Assembly: GCF_009811415.1 (NCBI RefSeq)
Contig: NZ_BLIG01000050.1
Coordinates: forward strand, 1 to 64,000
Length of the DNA stretch: 64,000 nt
Origin: Alteromonas sp. KUL106
Lineage (GTDB): Bacteria > Pseudomonadota > Gammaproteobacteria > Enterobacterales > Alteromonadaceae
Direction: 5' to 3'
Shown in pieces: positions 1 through 8,279 of the stretch (positions are counted from its first letter, which is position 1; each line of letters begins with the position of its first letter). The position numbers and the translations under genes were made by a program. The notes below the pieces were generated by a model. The model did no database searches. It was not told where the DNA came from and saw only the letters and a list, made by a program, of their open reading frames with translations.

Positions 1-25
1 TTTGCTAGCTGCCTCTCCCGAAGCG

Positions 26-60
26 GATGCGTATCTTACAGCGCATCATTTTTTTGTCAA
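26..60 (-). promoter_or_regulatory. Stable-RNA-type promoter P2, reading off the left edge
   Basis: On the minus strand a perfect -35 TTGACA (60..55) is followed after 16 bp by TAAGAT (38..33). An A/T-rich stretch lies just upstream (61-95), as an UP element would. With the matching promoter 110 bp upstream, this is the tandem P1/P2 arrangement of rRNA operons. The transcribed gene would lie beyond coordinate 1 and is not seen, so a 16S gene is inferred. Confidence 0.6.
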
Positions 61-139
61 CAACTTTTGTTCATTTATTTTAAACTCTGTTTTTTGACAT
101 CCTCTACAGTGTTTAGCTTTTGCTGTTCCCTGTTGAGGA

Positions 140-174
140 GGCGCGCATTCTACGCATTCTTTCTGTGCCGTCAA
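140..174 (-). promoter_or_regulatory. Stable-RNA-type promoter P1, reading off the left edge
   Basis: On the minus strand TTGACG (174..169) is followed after 16 bp by TAGAAT (152..147) and then by a G/C-rich discriminator (GCGCGCC). That discriminator is typical of stringently controlled rRNA/tRNA promoters. The DNA immediately upstream (175-200) is very A/T-rich, like an UP element. Spacer length is the same as in P2. Confidence 0.6.
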
Positions 175-194
175 CAGCCTTTTTAGAATAATTA

Positions 195-225
195 TAAAAA
201 AAGCGACCGTTTGGTCGCTTTTTAA
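195..225 (-). terminator. Intrinsic terminator downstream of pssA
   Basis: An inverted repeat with arms AAAAAAGCGACC and GGTCGCTTTTTT-like sequence around a short GTTT loop is flanked by A and T tracts. It can work on both strands. It lies about 110 bp beyond the pssA stop codon and just upstream of the stable-RNA P1, so it would insulate that promoter from pssA transcription. Confidence 0.75.
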
Positions 226-335
226 TCCATCAGCTCATTATGCGTTCAAATACGTTGAAAATTGCTTTATGTAACGCTCAAGAAAGGCAGTTATTCTTTA
301 TTATCGCGCTTGAGCATTTGAACATTGCCGCGAAG

Positions 336-1139
336 TTATTCCCGGGTTTTGTCTACCTCTTCACCATGTTGCTTTTTGTCAGCCTTAAAATCTGCATCTT
401 CTTCGTGATCGCCTACCACGTCATCCAACGTTACTTTTTCAACGGTGCGGAAAGTGTTAATAGGTCCCGCCAAAGCATACAAAGCAAATACTAAGAACAG
501 TACTAGTGCAGGTTCTGTTGCTACAACAACAAATATAAGTAGCACTAAGAGAAGGCCAACAAACGGGACTTTGCCGTGCCAGTTAACTTCTTTAAAAGAA
601 TTGTATTTAAAGTTACTGACCATAAGCAGGCCAGCTAATCCCGTCACCGCAGCAACTATTAGACCGTAGTCGGTCCCTACGGCATCATACTCAACACCAA
701 CCCACACAAGTCCAGATACCACTGCCGCCGCTGCCGGACTTGCAAGACCTTGGAAAAAACGTTTATCAGCAATACCCACTTGTGTATTAAAGCGGGCTAG
801 TCGAAGTGCTGCACCCGCTACATATATAAAAGCGGCTAACCAACCCAACTTACCGAGCTCTGTTAAACCCCAATTATAAGCGACAAGCGCCGGCGCCATT
901 CCAAAAGAAACCATATCGGCCATTGAGTCATACTCGGCACCAAAGTCGCTTTGCGTATTTGTCATTCGCGCCACACGCCCATCTAGGCCATCAAAAATCA
1001 TAGCTACGAAAATAGCTACCGCCGCAGCTTCAAACCGACCGTTCATTGATGAAACCACAGCAAAGAAACCAGAAAACAACCCTGCTGTTGTTAATAAGTT
1101 GGGAAGTAAGTATATCCCTTTACGTTTTTGATCAGACAT
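336..1139 (-). CDS. pssA: CDP-diacylglycerol--serine O-phosphatidyltransferase
   Basis: Makes phosphatidylserine from CDP-diacylglycerol and L-serine, the committed step to phosphatidylethanolamine, in the inner membrane. The 267-residue protein is a multi-pass membrane protein. The CDP-alcohol phosphatidyltransferase signature is clear: D53-G54, A57-R58, G67, D71 and D75, i.e. the family spacing DG-x2-AR-x8-G-x3-D-x3-D. The C-terminal about 40 residues are hydrophilic and charged. It belongs to the membrane-embedded pssA type and not the E. coli soluble phospholipase-D-like type. The start is supported by an AGGA ribosome-binding site five bases upstream. It is transcribed alone. Confidence 0.9.
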   Translation of the reverse strand: MSDQKRKGIYLLPNLLTTAGLFSGFFAVVSSMNGRFEAAAVAIFVAMIFDGLDGRVARMTNTQSDFGAEYDSMADMVSFGMAPALVAYNWGLTELGKLGWLAAFIYVAGAALRLARFNTQVGIADKRFFQGLASPAAAAVVSGLVWVGVEYDAVGTDYGLIVAAVTGLAGLLMVSNFKYNSFKEVNWHGKVPFVGLLLVLLIFVVVATEPALVLFLVFALYALAGPINTFRTVEKVTLDDVVGDHEEDADFKADKKQHGEEVDKTRE

Positions 1140-1528
1140 ATGTCCTCGTACTTCTACATATAATTGCGTTAATTATTTCATAGATATGTAAGAACGCATA
1201 GCAAAGTAAAAAGTAGCATGCTTCCTTACATACATTCCCTACACACCATCACTCAAAGCGCTGTTAAATATATTCATTCAGACACGTGTGTTTTCTTAAA
1301 CTAAGTCGGCATACAGCCATCGTTAGATTCGACGTAGGTTTCGATAGCAATTGATCAAGCGCTAATAACTAGGTATACGCCAAGATACCTTAAACAGCTC
1401 ACCGTTCAGATATCATACAAATCCATGTTGAAATTAAGTACTACTTAAAAGTATTGCATATCAAGATACGCATAGCTTATTAGGTAAGTACTCGAAGCGC
1501 AAAGCGCTTCTTATAGAGGAAAGTAGTT
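1140..1528. other. 389-bp intergenic region between pssA and the first PEP-CTERM gene
   Basis: Divergent promoter region for pssA (minus) and the PEP-CTERM gene (plus). It is A/T-rich, with no ORF having a ribosome-binding site and no tRNA. I looked for a sigma-54 GG-N10-GC element, known upstream of some exosortase-linked genes, and found none convincing. The only clear structure is the hairpin at 1494-1510. Confidence 0.5.
1494..1510 (+). promoter_or_regulatory. Leader hairpin just upstream of the PEP-CTERM gene
   Basis: GAAGCGC-AAA-GCGCTTC, a perfect 7-bp stem with a 3-base loop, ends 5 bases before the GAGGA ribosome-binding site (1516) of the gene starting at 1529. There is no T tract, so it is more likely an mRNA 5'-end stabiliser or translational element than a terminator. 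Function is not known. Confidence 0.4.
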
Positions 1529-2467
1529 ATGCGATCACTTCATAAATCGTTTTCTTTACAATCTGTGATGATTCTTTCTACCGCTTTGCTATCAAGTCTG
1601 AACGCAAGCACTGCATTTGCCACGTACTTTTATACACAGCAAAGCTATTCTCACTGCGGCTCGTCAACCCAAACCACTGAGCAGACTAATGTGTGTAACT
1701 CACCACTGGGTGAGTACAATTATGATTTAGTGGGCGATAAAGTAACACAGCACTCCTTCACAAATAATTCCATCGTTCAAATTGATGGCCTGAATATTAA
1801 CATGTCTGCCTTTTCTGATACTCACGGTATTACGGGGGAAACTGTCGTTGGTGCCAAGTTAGAAAAAATATCTGATAAATGGGCTTATGGCGTAACAAAT
1901 AATGACGAGGCGAATTACAAAGGTTATTCCGACCACGCGATTGATAATTTAAATTACTTCTCAAGCGGTAGCAGTAATTCTGAATATTACAGATTTACAA
2001 ACGTTGAACGGGACTATGATTTTGTTTTGCTATCGTTTGATTCTGCGGTAACGCTAACCGGTGCTAGTTTTTCTTGGTTACACAGCAGTAGTGATAGTCA
2101 GGTGTCTGTGGCGGCGCTTAGCAATACCTCGAAATTAACTTCAGGAATAAATACTTGGAGTGATATCGTCGCGGATGCCTTAACGTCAGCTTCGTTTGAT
2201 ATTGAGAGCTGTGAATATTTAGACCATCGTGCAGATTTTTCCTTTACTGAGTCAGCTCAATATTGGTTGGTGGGTGCCTACAACACAGTATTTGGCAATA
2301 TTGGCGGGAGAGTGGGTAACGATGCGTTTAAACTCGCCAACATTGGTTTCTCTGTTACAGAAACAACGGGCACGCCCGATACAACGGAAGTGTCAGAACC
2401 TGGGACTTTTGGCCTACTCATGGCCTGCTCACTCATCGTCATGTGGCGCCGCAAGAAACTTATTTAA
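1529..2467 (+). CDS. PEP-CTERM sorted surface protein (XDP1-like)
   Basis: A 312-residue secreted protein of unknown function. An N-terminal Sec signal peptide (hydrophobic stretch ending near SLNASTAFA, about residue 32) and a C-terminal sorting signal are visible. The latter has VSEPGTFGLL, a hydrophobic segment and the basic tail WRRKKLI, which is the Alteromonadales form of the PEP-CTERM signal recognised by exosortase. The body resembles the following gene, notably the YWLVGAYN motif followed by VFG, so the two are paralogues. The family may be the one called exosortase-dependent surface protein XDP1 (name from memory). The start has a GAGGA site 10 bases upstream. No exosortase gene lies in this window. 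Confidence 0.7.
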   Translation: MRSLHKSFSLQSVMILSTALLSSLNASTAFATYFYTQQSYSHCGSSTQTTEQTNVCNSPLGEYNYDLVGDKVTQHSFTNNSIVQIDGLNINMSAFSDTHGITGETVVGAKLEKISDKWAYGVTNNDEANYKGYSDHAIDNLNYFSSGSSNSEYYRFTNVERDYDFVLLSFDSAVTLTGASFSWLHSSSDSQVSVAALSNTSKLTSGINTWSDIVADALTSASFDIESCEYLDHRADFSFTESAQYWLVGAYNTVFGNIGGRVGNDAFKLANIGFSVTETTGTPDTTEVSEPGTFGLLMACSLIVMWRRKKLI

Positions 2468-2487
2468 TAAAATTAGACTTTAGATCA

Positions 2488-2519
2488 CTGACAGGTGGTA
2501 CAACCTGTCAGTTTTTTTT
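2488..2519 (+). terminator. Intrinsic terminator after first PEP-CTERM gene
   Basis: Arms CTGACAGGT (2488-2496) and ACCTGTCAG (2503-2511) form a perfect 9-bp stem with a 6-base loop, followed by eight T. It separates the two PEP-CTERM genes into independent transcription units. Confidence 0.9.
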
Positions 2520-2639
2520 ACTATTATTCATCGCTTCATATCACAAATATAACTTCCACAACAAAAACAACACCTTAAAATTCAGGCATGAATTATGCTT
2601 ATAGTGAAACATCCAGTTGTAAGGACGTTGAGTATAAAT

Positions 2640-3491
2640 ATGCGTAATCTAAGATCATTAATTCCTTTATCGTCACTCTTAATAATACAAAGCTTTACTG
2701 TGAATGCTACCAGCCACGATACTTCTTTGAAAGAGAGTTCATACGAGCTTGTATTAAAAAAGTATAGTCAATCTGCTTTGTTATCTCATTCTGGTGTAAC
2801 TGTTAACGATATCAATGTATCGCTTAGCGGATGGTCTGATACAGGCGACTCCCTAGACCCTGAATCTAAAGATATGATAGTCAAAAGTGCAAACGCCTAT
2901 AAAGTCGTTGACAAATATGGTTATTACTATGGTTACGGTGTCCTTAATCAAGATGGAGAAGGGAGTACTTCTCCAAATCATTCAGCCGACAACTACTTTT
3001 ACAATGGCGAAGACAATGCAGATGGTAGAAAGTACGCTGACTTCGATTTCATATTGTTCAGCTTCGACGAAAAAGTCACCCTTGATGCGGTGGGATTTGG
3101 TTGGGTCAACAAACAAGGTTATGATCAACAAGTTTCTATTGCAGGTATTAATGATAATCAATTGTTTTCGTTGAAATCGCAAAACAGTACTTGGACTGAG
3201 ATTATCGATGGAGCGGTATCGAACTCTTTCAATATTACTAAGAAAAACGGCAACTACCAATCGTCAGATTTTGGGTTTACTGAAGGCGCAAAATATTGGT
3301 TAGTTGGGGCATATAACGCGGTTTTTGGAACCGTCAACGGCGCCAGTATGTATAATGATGGCCTGAAGATTACATCTATCAACTTCACTAAAGCACTCAA
3401 TGAAAACACAGAAGTAAGCGAACCAGGTGCCCTTGCACTAATGAGCTTAGGTTTGGGTCTTGTTCTTTATAGACGTAAGCGTCGCGTTTAA
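2640..3491 (+). CDS. PEP-CTERM sorted surface protein, paralogue of preceding gene
   Basis: A 283-residue secreted protein of unknown function. I place the start at the ATG at 2640, because it begins a normal signal peptide (MRNLRSLIPLSSLL...TVNA) and follows AAGGA. An in-frame ATG at 2595 would add 15 residues before the signal sequence. The C-terminus carries NTEVSEPGALALM, a hydrophobic helix and the tail YRRKRRV, a PEP-CTERM sorting signal. YWLVGAYN followed by VFG, and the aromatic DFDFILFSFD segment, match the upstream gene. The pair looks like an old tandem duplication. The product should be anchored transiently, cleaved by an exosortase and exported to the surface or into matrix. Confidence 0.7.
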   Translation: MRNLRSLIPLSSLLIIQSFTVNATSHDTSLKESSYELVLKKYSQSALLSHSGVTVNDINVSLSGWSDTGDSLDPESKDMIVKSANAYKVVDKYGYYYGYGVLNQDGEGSTSPNHSADNYFYNGEDNADGRKYADFDFILFSFDEKVTLDAVGFGWVNKQGYDQQVSIAGINDNQLFSLKSQNSTWTEIIDGAVSNSFNITKKNGNYQSSDFGFTEGAKYWLVGAYNAVFGTVNGASMYNDGLKITSINFTKALNENTEVSEPGALALMSLGLGLVLYRRKRRV

Positions 3492-3526
3492 TGGTTTAAA
3501 AACGCTCAGAAAACACGTATCTTTAG

Positions 3527-3552
3527 AAGGTGGCTTAGGCCACCTTTTTTTT
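3527..3552 (+). terminator. Intrinsic terminator after second PEP-CTERM gene
   Basis: AAGGTGGC (3527-3534), loop TTAG, GCCACCTT (3539-3546), continuing into a T tract. A strong rho-independent terminator 35 bp after the stop codon. Confidence 0.9.
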
Positions 3553-3595
3553 GCTATTTTTAAGCCAGTGGCTAGGCTAAATTTTGAAGGTTTAT

Positions 3596-6409
3596 ATGGA
3601 TTTTTTTTATAATAAAAAGCGTGTTGTGCATCGCGCTATTATCTCTGCAGTTGCTTCATCATTTTTCGCTTTTAACAGTTTCGCTACGACGTCGGAAGAC
3701 TATGAAAAAGCCCTCACGGCATTTAATCAAAACGAGTATGACGAAGCCTATATTCACCTTAAAAATAGCTTACAAAAAGACCCTGAAAATCTAGCTGCGA
3801 AAATACTCATGGGCGAAATACTGCTTATAAACGGCTACCTAACCGCGGCTGAAATGGAGTTTGTAGAAGCACTTGAAATGGGTGCTGACATTAACCTTCT
3901 GGCAGAACCGCTGGGTAACACTTGGCTGTTCTTGAACAGATATAAAGAGATTGTCGACTTTGCCGATTTAAACAAACTGTCAGGAGAGGCAGAGCGCGAG
4001 TGGCTAATGATTCGTGCAACCGCGTGCATTAGACTGGAAGACGAAGCGTGCGCTTTTCGTGATTACAACACTATTGTTTCACGCACACCTAACTTCGTGC
4101 CCGCTATAAATGGCTTAGCCTCTATTGCCCTTCAAAATGAAGACTTATCTAAAGCAACGTCTCTTATCGACAAAGCCATGTCGTTAGAACCAGAAAACGC
4201 AATCACATGGCGATTAAAGGGCCAGCTTGCCTATCGACAAGGTGATACCGACGGTGCAACCGCCCATTTACAGAAAGCGCTAACGTTTAACCGCGACGAT
4301 CCTATTGCCCTGCGTAATCTTGTAGATTTGTACTTAGAAGCGAAAGACTACGATACTGCAAAGCTTTTTGTTGATGAAATTATTGAAGATACGCCCAACG
4401 ACCCTCTGGCCATACTGCTTAACAGCTGGCTGCAAAGCAGAGATAACCAGCAAGCTATTGATAACGAAAAGCTAAAAGAGCTCAACGATTTCATGTCGCA
4501 GCTTGATCCCGAACTGATAACCTCTCAGCCCATGTTGCTGTACATAAGCGGTTTAACCAACTTCTTCAATAACAATATGGAGACAGCAGCAAAAGATTTT
4601 AACGCTTATTTGCAACGTGAACCGGAAGACTTGCAAGCTGTATTAATGCTGAGCCAGGTTTATATGGCAACACAGCAAGATAAACAAGCGCTTGCGCTTC
4701 TTGAACGTCATCAAGATGCTTTAATGGAAGACCCCGATTCAGCCCTACTTTTGGGTGATTTATTTATTCGCCAAAACAAAGCGTTTAAGGCTGAACGTCT
4801 TCTACAAAACCTCGAATATAAGTACCCCAATGAAAACAAGCTGCAGCTTTTCAAAATTAAATTAATGGCAGCTAGAGGTAGGCAGGACGAAGCCCTATCA
4901 ATTCTCGAAAAGAACTTGCCTACCTACAAAGATAACGCGGGTTTTCTTTTCACTTATTCATTAATGAACTTACAGGCACAGCAGTTTGATAGTGCTTTGA
5001 AAGGCGCAAATTTACTAAGTGGGCTTTTTCCTGACGAAGCTGAAGTGTACAACCTGAAAGCAGGTATTTTGATTAGACAGGGTCAATTAGCAGAAGCTAA
5101 AGACAATATTGAGAAAGCACTGGCGCAAAATCCTACCCTCTTCCCTGCAAAATTCAATTTGGCAGCTACAGAGAGTCGTTTAGGAAATGTAGATAAGTCT
5201 AACCTGCTTGTGGAAGAACTTCTTGCTTTGTCGCCTCAGCATAATGAAACACTAATGCTGAAAGCGTTTAATTTGACCAAAGCAGGCAATGTAGAAGACG
5301 CGAAGCAAATTTACCTTGATATATTAACGCTAACCCCGTCGAACGTTGGGGCAAGAGAGCGAGTTTCGTCTTTGTATCAGCAACAAGGCGATGTAAAGAA
5401 CGCGCTATATCATTTAGACCTGTTAATTAAAGATGATTTTGACAATGCCGATTATCTGCTGCGAAAGGCTGCACTTCAGTTAGGCAATAATCAACGCGCA
5501 GATGCAGAGAAAACACTCAGCATTGTAAGAAACTTTATTAACGACGACGCGGGTAAGTTAATTGCGTTTGCTGATCAAGCCCGAAATATTGGCGATAACG
5601 ACAGCGCTTTAGACGCCATGGCTCGCGCACACGACATAGCCAACACAAGCACATTTGTTACCCTGCGCTATACAAGCCTACTGTTAGATTTGCAGAAGAA
5701 CGATAAAGCACAGTCACTCTTAGCAACCATTCCTGCAAACCAGCAAGATAACCCCGTCTATCACTTTTTGAAGGGAAGATTAGCTGCAAATAAAGGCAAT
5801 AATGAAAGCGCAATTAATGCTTTCGAAAAAGCGCTAGACGTAGACTCAACATTTGCACAGGCATTTATTGCGATATACAACTACGCATTGAATGAACAGT
5901 TTGTTGATGTATTTTTAAATACCGCACGTGAATTGATTGCTAAGAATGAGAGTGACCTGCTAGCAAAAAACCTACTGGCCCAGTATTTATTCTTTATTCA
6001 AGAATTTGACGAATCGACAGCGCTATATAAAGAACTTATCGAAGAGCCCAACTTGCTCAACCCTGCCGAAGCTCTCAACCGCTTGGCAATCATGCACATT
6101 GAAACATCGCTGGATACCGCAAAAAACTATGCACGCCAGGCTTACGAATTACAGCCTAATTCGGCCAAAATACTAGACACTTTCGGGTTTATCAAAGCCC
6201 TGCAGGGAGATTATGAGGGTAGCTTAAAGATGTTGCGAGACGCGTTTGCTAGGGACGCTAACGACCCCAACATTCGCTATCATTTGGGATACACGCTAGC
6301 TAAACTCAATAGAATTGAGGAAGCGAAGAAAGAACTAGAATATGCCGTAAATGTAGAGCGCCCTTTCTTTAAACGCCCTCAAGCTAGAACACTGTTAGAG
6401 AGCCTATAA
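3596..6409 (+). CDS. prsT: PrsT-like TPR-repeat protein of the PEP-CTERM system
   Basis: A 937-residue periplasmic protein made largely of tetratricopeptide repeats, recognisable from recurring A-x-x-x-F/Y-x-x-A-L and P-x-N-x-x-A spacing from about residue 30 to the C-terminus. Size, repeat content and position beside PEP-CTERM genes match PrsT, the TPR protein associated with exosortase systems. The start is the ATG at 3596, with GAAGG six bases upstream; a TTG at 3584 would overlap that site. Residues 1-30 form a Sec signal peptide ending SFA. Family members are usually called lipoproteins, but there is no lipobox cysteine here, so this one is probably soluble. PrsT usually lies near exosortase genes; none is visible here. 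Confidence 0.7.
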   Translation: MDFFYNKKRVVHRAIISAVASSFFAFNSFATTSEDYEKALTAFNQNEYDEAYIHLKNSLQKDPENLAAKILMGEILLINGYLTAAEMEFVEALEMGADINLLAEPLGNTWLFLNRYKEIVDFADLNKLSGEAEREWLMIRATACIRLEDEACAFRDYNTIVSRTPNFVPAINGLASIALQNEDLSKATSLIDKAMSLEPENAITWRLKGQLAYRQGDTDGATAHLQKALTFNRDDPIALRNLVDLYLEAKDYDTAKLFVDEIIEDTPNDPLAILLNSWLQSRDNQQAIDNEKLKELNDFMSQLDPELITSQPMLLYISGLTNFFNNNMETAAKDFNAYLQREPEDLQAVLMLSQVYMATQQDKQALALLERHQDALMEDPDSALLLGDLFIRQNKAFKAERLLQNLEYKYPNENKLQLFKIKLMAARGRQDEALSILEKNLPTYKDNAGFLFTYSLMNLQAQQFDSALKGANLLSGLFPDEAEVYNLKAGILIRQGQLAEAKDNIEKALAQNPTLFPAKFNLAATESRLGNVDKSNLLVEELLALSPQHNETLMLKAFNLTKAGNVEDAKQIYLDILTLTPSNVGARERVSSLYQQQGDVKNALYHLDLLIKDDFDNADYLLRKAALQLGNNQRADAEKTLSIVRNFINDDAGKLIAFADQARNIGDNDSALDAMARAHDIANTSTFVTLRYTSLLLDLQKNDKAQSLLATIPANQQDNPVYHFLKGRLAANKGNNESAINAFEKALDVDSTFAQAFIAIYNYALNEQFVDVFLNTARELIAKNESDLLAKNLLAQYLFFIQEFDESTALYKELIEEPNLLNPAEALNRLAIMHIETSLDTAKNYARQAYELQPNSAKILDTFGFIKALQGDYEGSLKMLRDAFARDANDPNIRYHLGYTLAKLNRIEEAKKELEYAVNVERPFFKRPQARTLLESL

Positions 6410-6426
6410 GGCTCTCACGCTCATTG

Positions 6427-8130
6427 CTAAAGACAGCACGAACAATTGCGTTTGTGCTTTTCCATCTTACCGATACCTGGGTTAAAGGTATTGGTAGGAT
6501 CTAGCTCTCTGTAAAATCGCTGCAAAGCACTCTCAGCTTCATATAAATGCCCAACATTATGCTCCGCAGGATATTTGGCGCCACGACTATCTAAAAGCGC
6601 TAACATGTCGGCTTTGACTTTTTTAGCGTCACTGCCCTTTTTGAGAATGTAATCTTGATGAAAAACATGACAAAAGAAATGCCCGTAATAAAGCGGTTTT
6701 TCAACATGTTTAGCAATATGTTCAGGCAACTTTTCTACCCAAAAATCATCATTGCGGCGTAAGGCAATATCTAATGCTAAGATGCCCCCTACTTGATCAT
6801 GGTGCAGCATTTGATAGCGCACCGCGGCACCCGCAGCGGCGAAACGCAACAAAAACGCCTTAGATGCTTCTTCTTCATTACACGTAATGTAGTCACCATC
6901 TAGCTTCTCTTCGTTAAAAAGATTGGCCAAAAATGCTTTTGCCTCTTCAATACCACCATCACTCATTTTAAGGATAAGATGGTGCTCGTATTTGTCGCGG
7001 TAGACTCTTAAACTTGGTGGGATCTGGTCAGAAAAAAACTTACTTCCAAACTGCATGATTCTGTCACTTAAATAGCGAGGCATAAAAGGCAGTTTATTCA
7101 GTACAGCGTCCGCTCGCCCTTTAAGCGCAAACATTTTAGGTAGTGAATCTGTGCCCAACCGCTGAATACTCAATATCGTATCTTTACCGTACAGATCAGC
7201 AATGTCAAACATCTCTCTATGCAGGTATTCGCCCACTTCAGGAACATTTTTAAAGGTCGTCAAGATGTCTTTGCGAATACGGGTAAGCACAGCCGCATCA
7301 TTTGTACCGATATAAAACGTCTGCTCTCTCTCAGGTACTTCAAAGGTATCTAACCGCACGGCAAAAACAGCGACTTTACCTGCGCACCCGCTGGCTTCAA
7401 AAAGCCTTGTTGGATCGGCGTTAAAGCGACTCGGCGTATCGGCTTTCACATCTCGAACTATCTGCTCGTAATCGCTGGCCGACGCTTTCTTACTGGTTTC
7501 AGGTAGTGATATTGAAAAGTTACCTGAAGCGAGATTATTGATCATTTCTTCAGGTGTTTCGCCTAAGTCTATCCCCAAATGATTGACCAACTTAAGTTCG
7601 CCATTTTTATCTACCTGGGCAAACAGCGATAGCTCGGTATAGGCGGGGCCCCTCTTCACCAAGGCACCACCTGAATTATTTGCAACACCGCCAACAATTG
7701 ACGCCCCTAAACAAGATGAGCCAATCACCGAATGCGGAGCGCGACCGATAGGCTTCAACATTTTTTCAAGCTTGAACAAGGTTGCCCCTGGGAAACTAAG
7801 CACTTGTTTCCCTTTGTTGAGTAATACAATATCGTTCATGGCTAGGGTGTTAATAACCACCACCGGCCTATCGTAATCATCGCCGTTTGGGGTAGAGCCC
7901 TCAGTAAGCCCTGTCTTCGCCGCCTGCATAATGATAATACAGTCATGCTCAACGCAAACCTTCAGCACTTCCCAATATTGCAGTAGCGTCTGAGGAAAAA
8001 GTACAGCCAGCGCTTCCCCCTCACCAGAACGCCACCCTTTTCTATAGTGCTCAGTTTGACGTTTTCCTATGGCAAGATTGCTTTCCCCGAGTACGCGTTT
8101 AAATGCGCTGATAATTGGGGCTGATTGCAT
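6427..8130 (-). CDS. dld: D-lactate dehydrogenase (quinone), FAD-dependent
   Basis: Oxidises D-lactate to pyruvate and passes electrons to the quinone pool, acting as a peripheral inner-membrane flavoprotein. The length, 567 residues, fits the E. coli Dld type. The N-terminal half is a PCMH-type FAD-binding domain, with the pyrophosphate-binding region around GSSCLGASIVGGVANNSGG. The C-terminal half has the Dld membrane-binding/cap features (HVFHQDY and ...NPGIGKM near the end). The tail NCSCCL is unusually cysteine-rich. It is convergent with prsT: the two stop codons are 18 bp apart, with a GAGAGCC/GGCTCTC palindrome between them that lacks a T tract. Confidence 0.9.
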   Translation of the reverse strand: MQSAPIISAFKRVLGESNLAIGKRQTEHYRKGWRSGEGEALAVLFPQTLLQYWEVLKVCVEHDCIIIMQAAKTGLTEGSTPNGDDYDRPVVVINTLAMNDIVLLNKGKQVLSFPGATLFKLEKMLKPIGRAPHSVIGSSCLGASIVGGVANNSGGALVKRGPAYTELSLFAQVDKNGELKLVNHLGIDLGETPEEMINNLASGNFSISLPETSKKASASDYEQIVRDVKADTPSRFNADPTRLFEASGCAGKVAVFAVRLDTFEVPEREQTFYIGTNDAAVLTRIRKDILTTFKNVPEVGEYLHREMFDIADLYGKDTILSIQRLGTDSLPKMFALKGRADAVLNKLPFMPRYLSDRIMQFGSKFFSDQIPPSLRVYRDKYEHHLILKMSDGGIEEAKAFLANLFNEEKLDGDYITCNEEEASKAFLLRFAAAGAAVRYQMLHHDQVGGILALDIALRRNDDFWVEKLPEHIAKHVEKPLYYGHFFCHVFHQDYILKKGSDAKKVKADMLALLDSRGAKYPAEHNVGHLYEAESALQRFYRELDPTNTFNPGIGKMEKHKRNCSCCL

Positions 8131-8214
8131 GCATAACTCCTAACACTGACACTGAAAATTGCTCTAGAAAGTAAACTAATGGAAAAGACAACGATAAAGC
8201 AACAAAAAGGCAAT

Positions 8215-8240
8215 AAAAAGGCACTGCTCCCAGTGCCTTT
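8215..8240 (-). terminator. Intrinsic terminator of clpB
   Basis: Arms AAAGGCACTG and CAGTGCCTTT (8217-8226 and 8231-8240) with a 4-base loop. On the minus strand the stem is followed by TTTTTATTG, so it serves clpB, whose stop codon is at 8280. Confidence 0.85.
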
Positions 8241-8279
8241 GATGTAGTTGGATTTAATAGAGATAAATTCCCTTTTTAA

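Noticed and set aside
6398-6416. GAGAGCC-TATAA-GGCTCTC as a terminator between prsT and dld
   Set aside because: A good stem, but it overlaps the end of prsT and no T tract follows on either strand.
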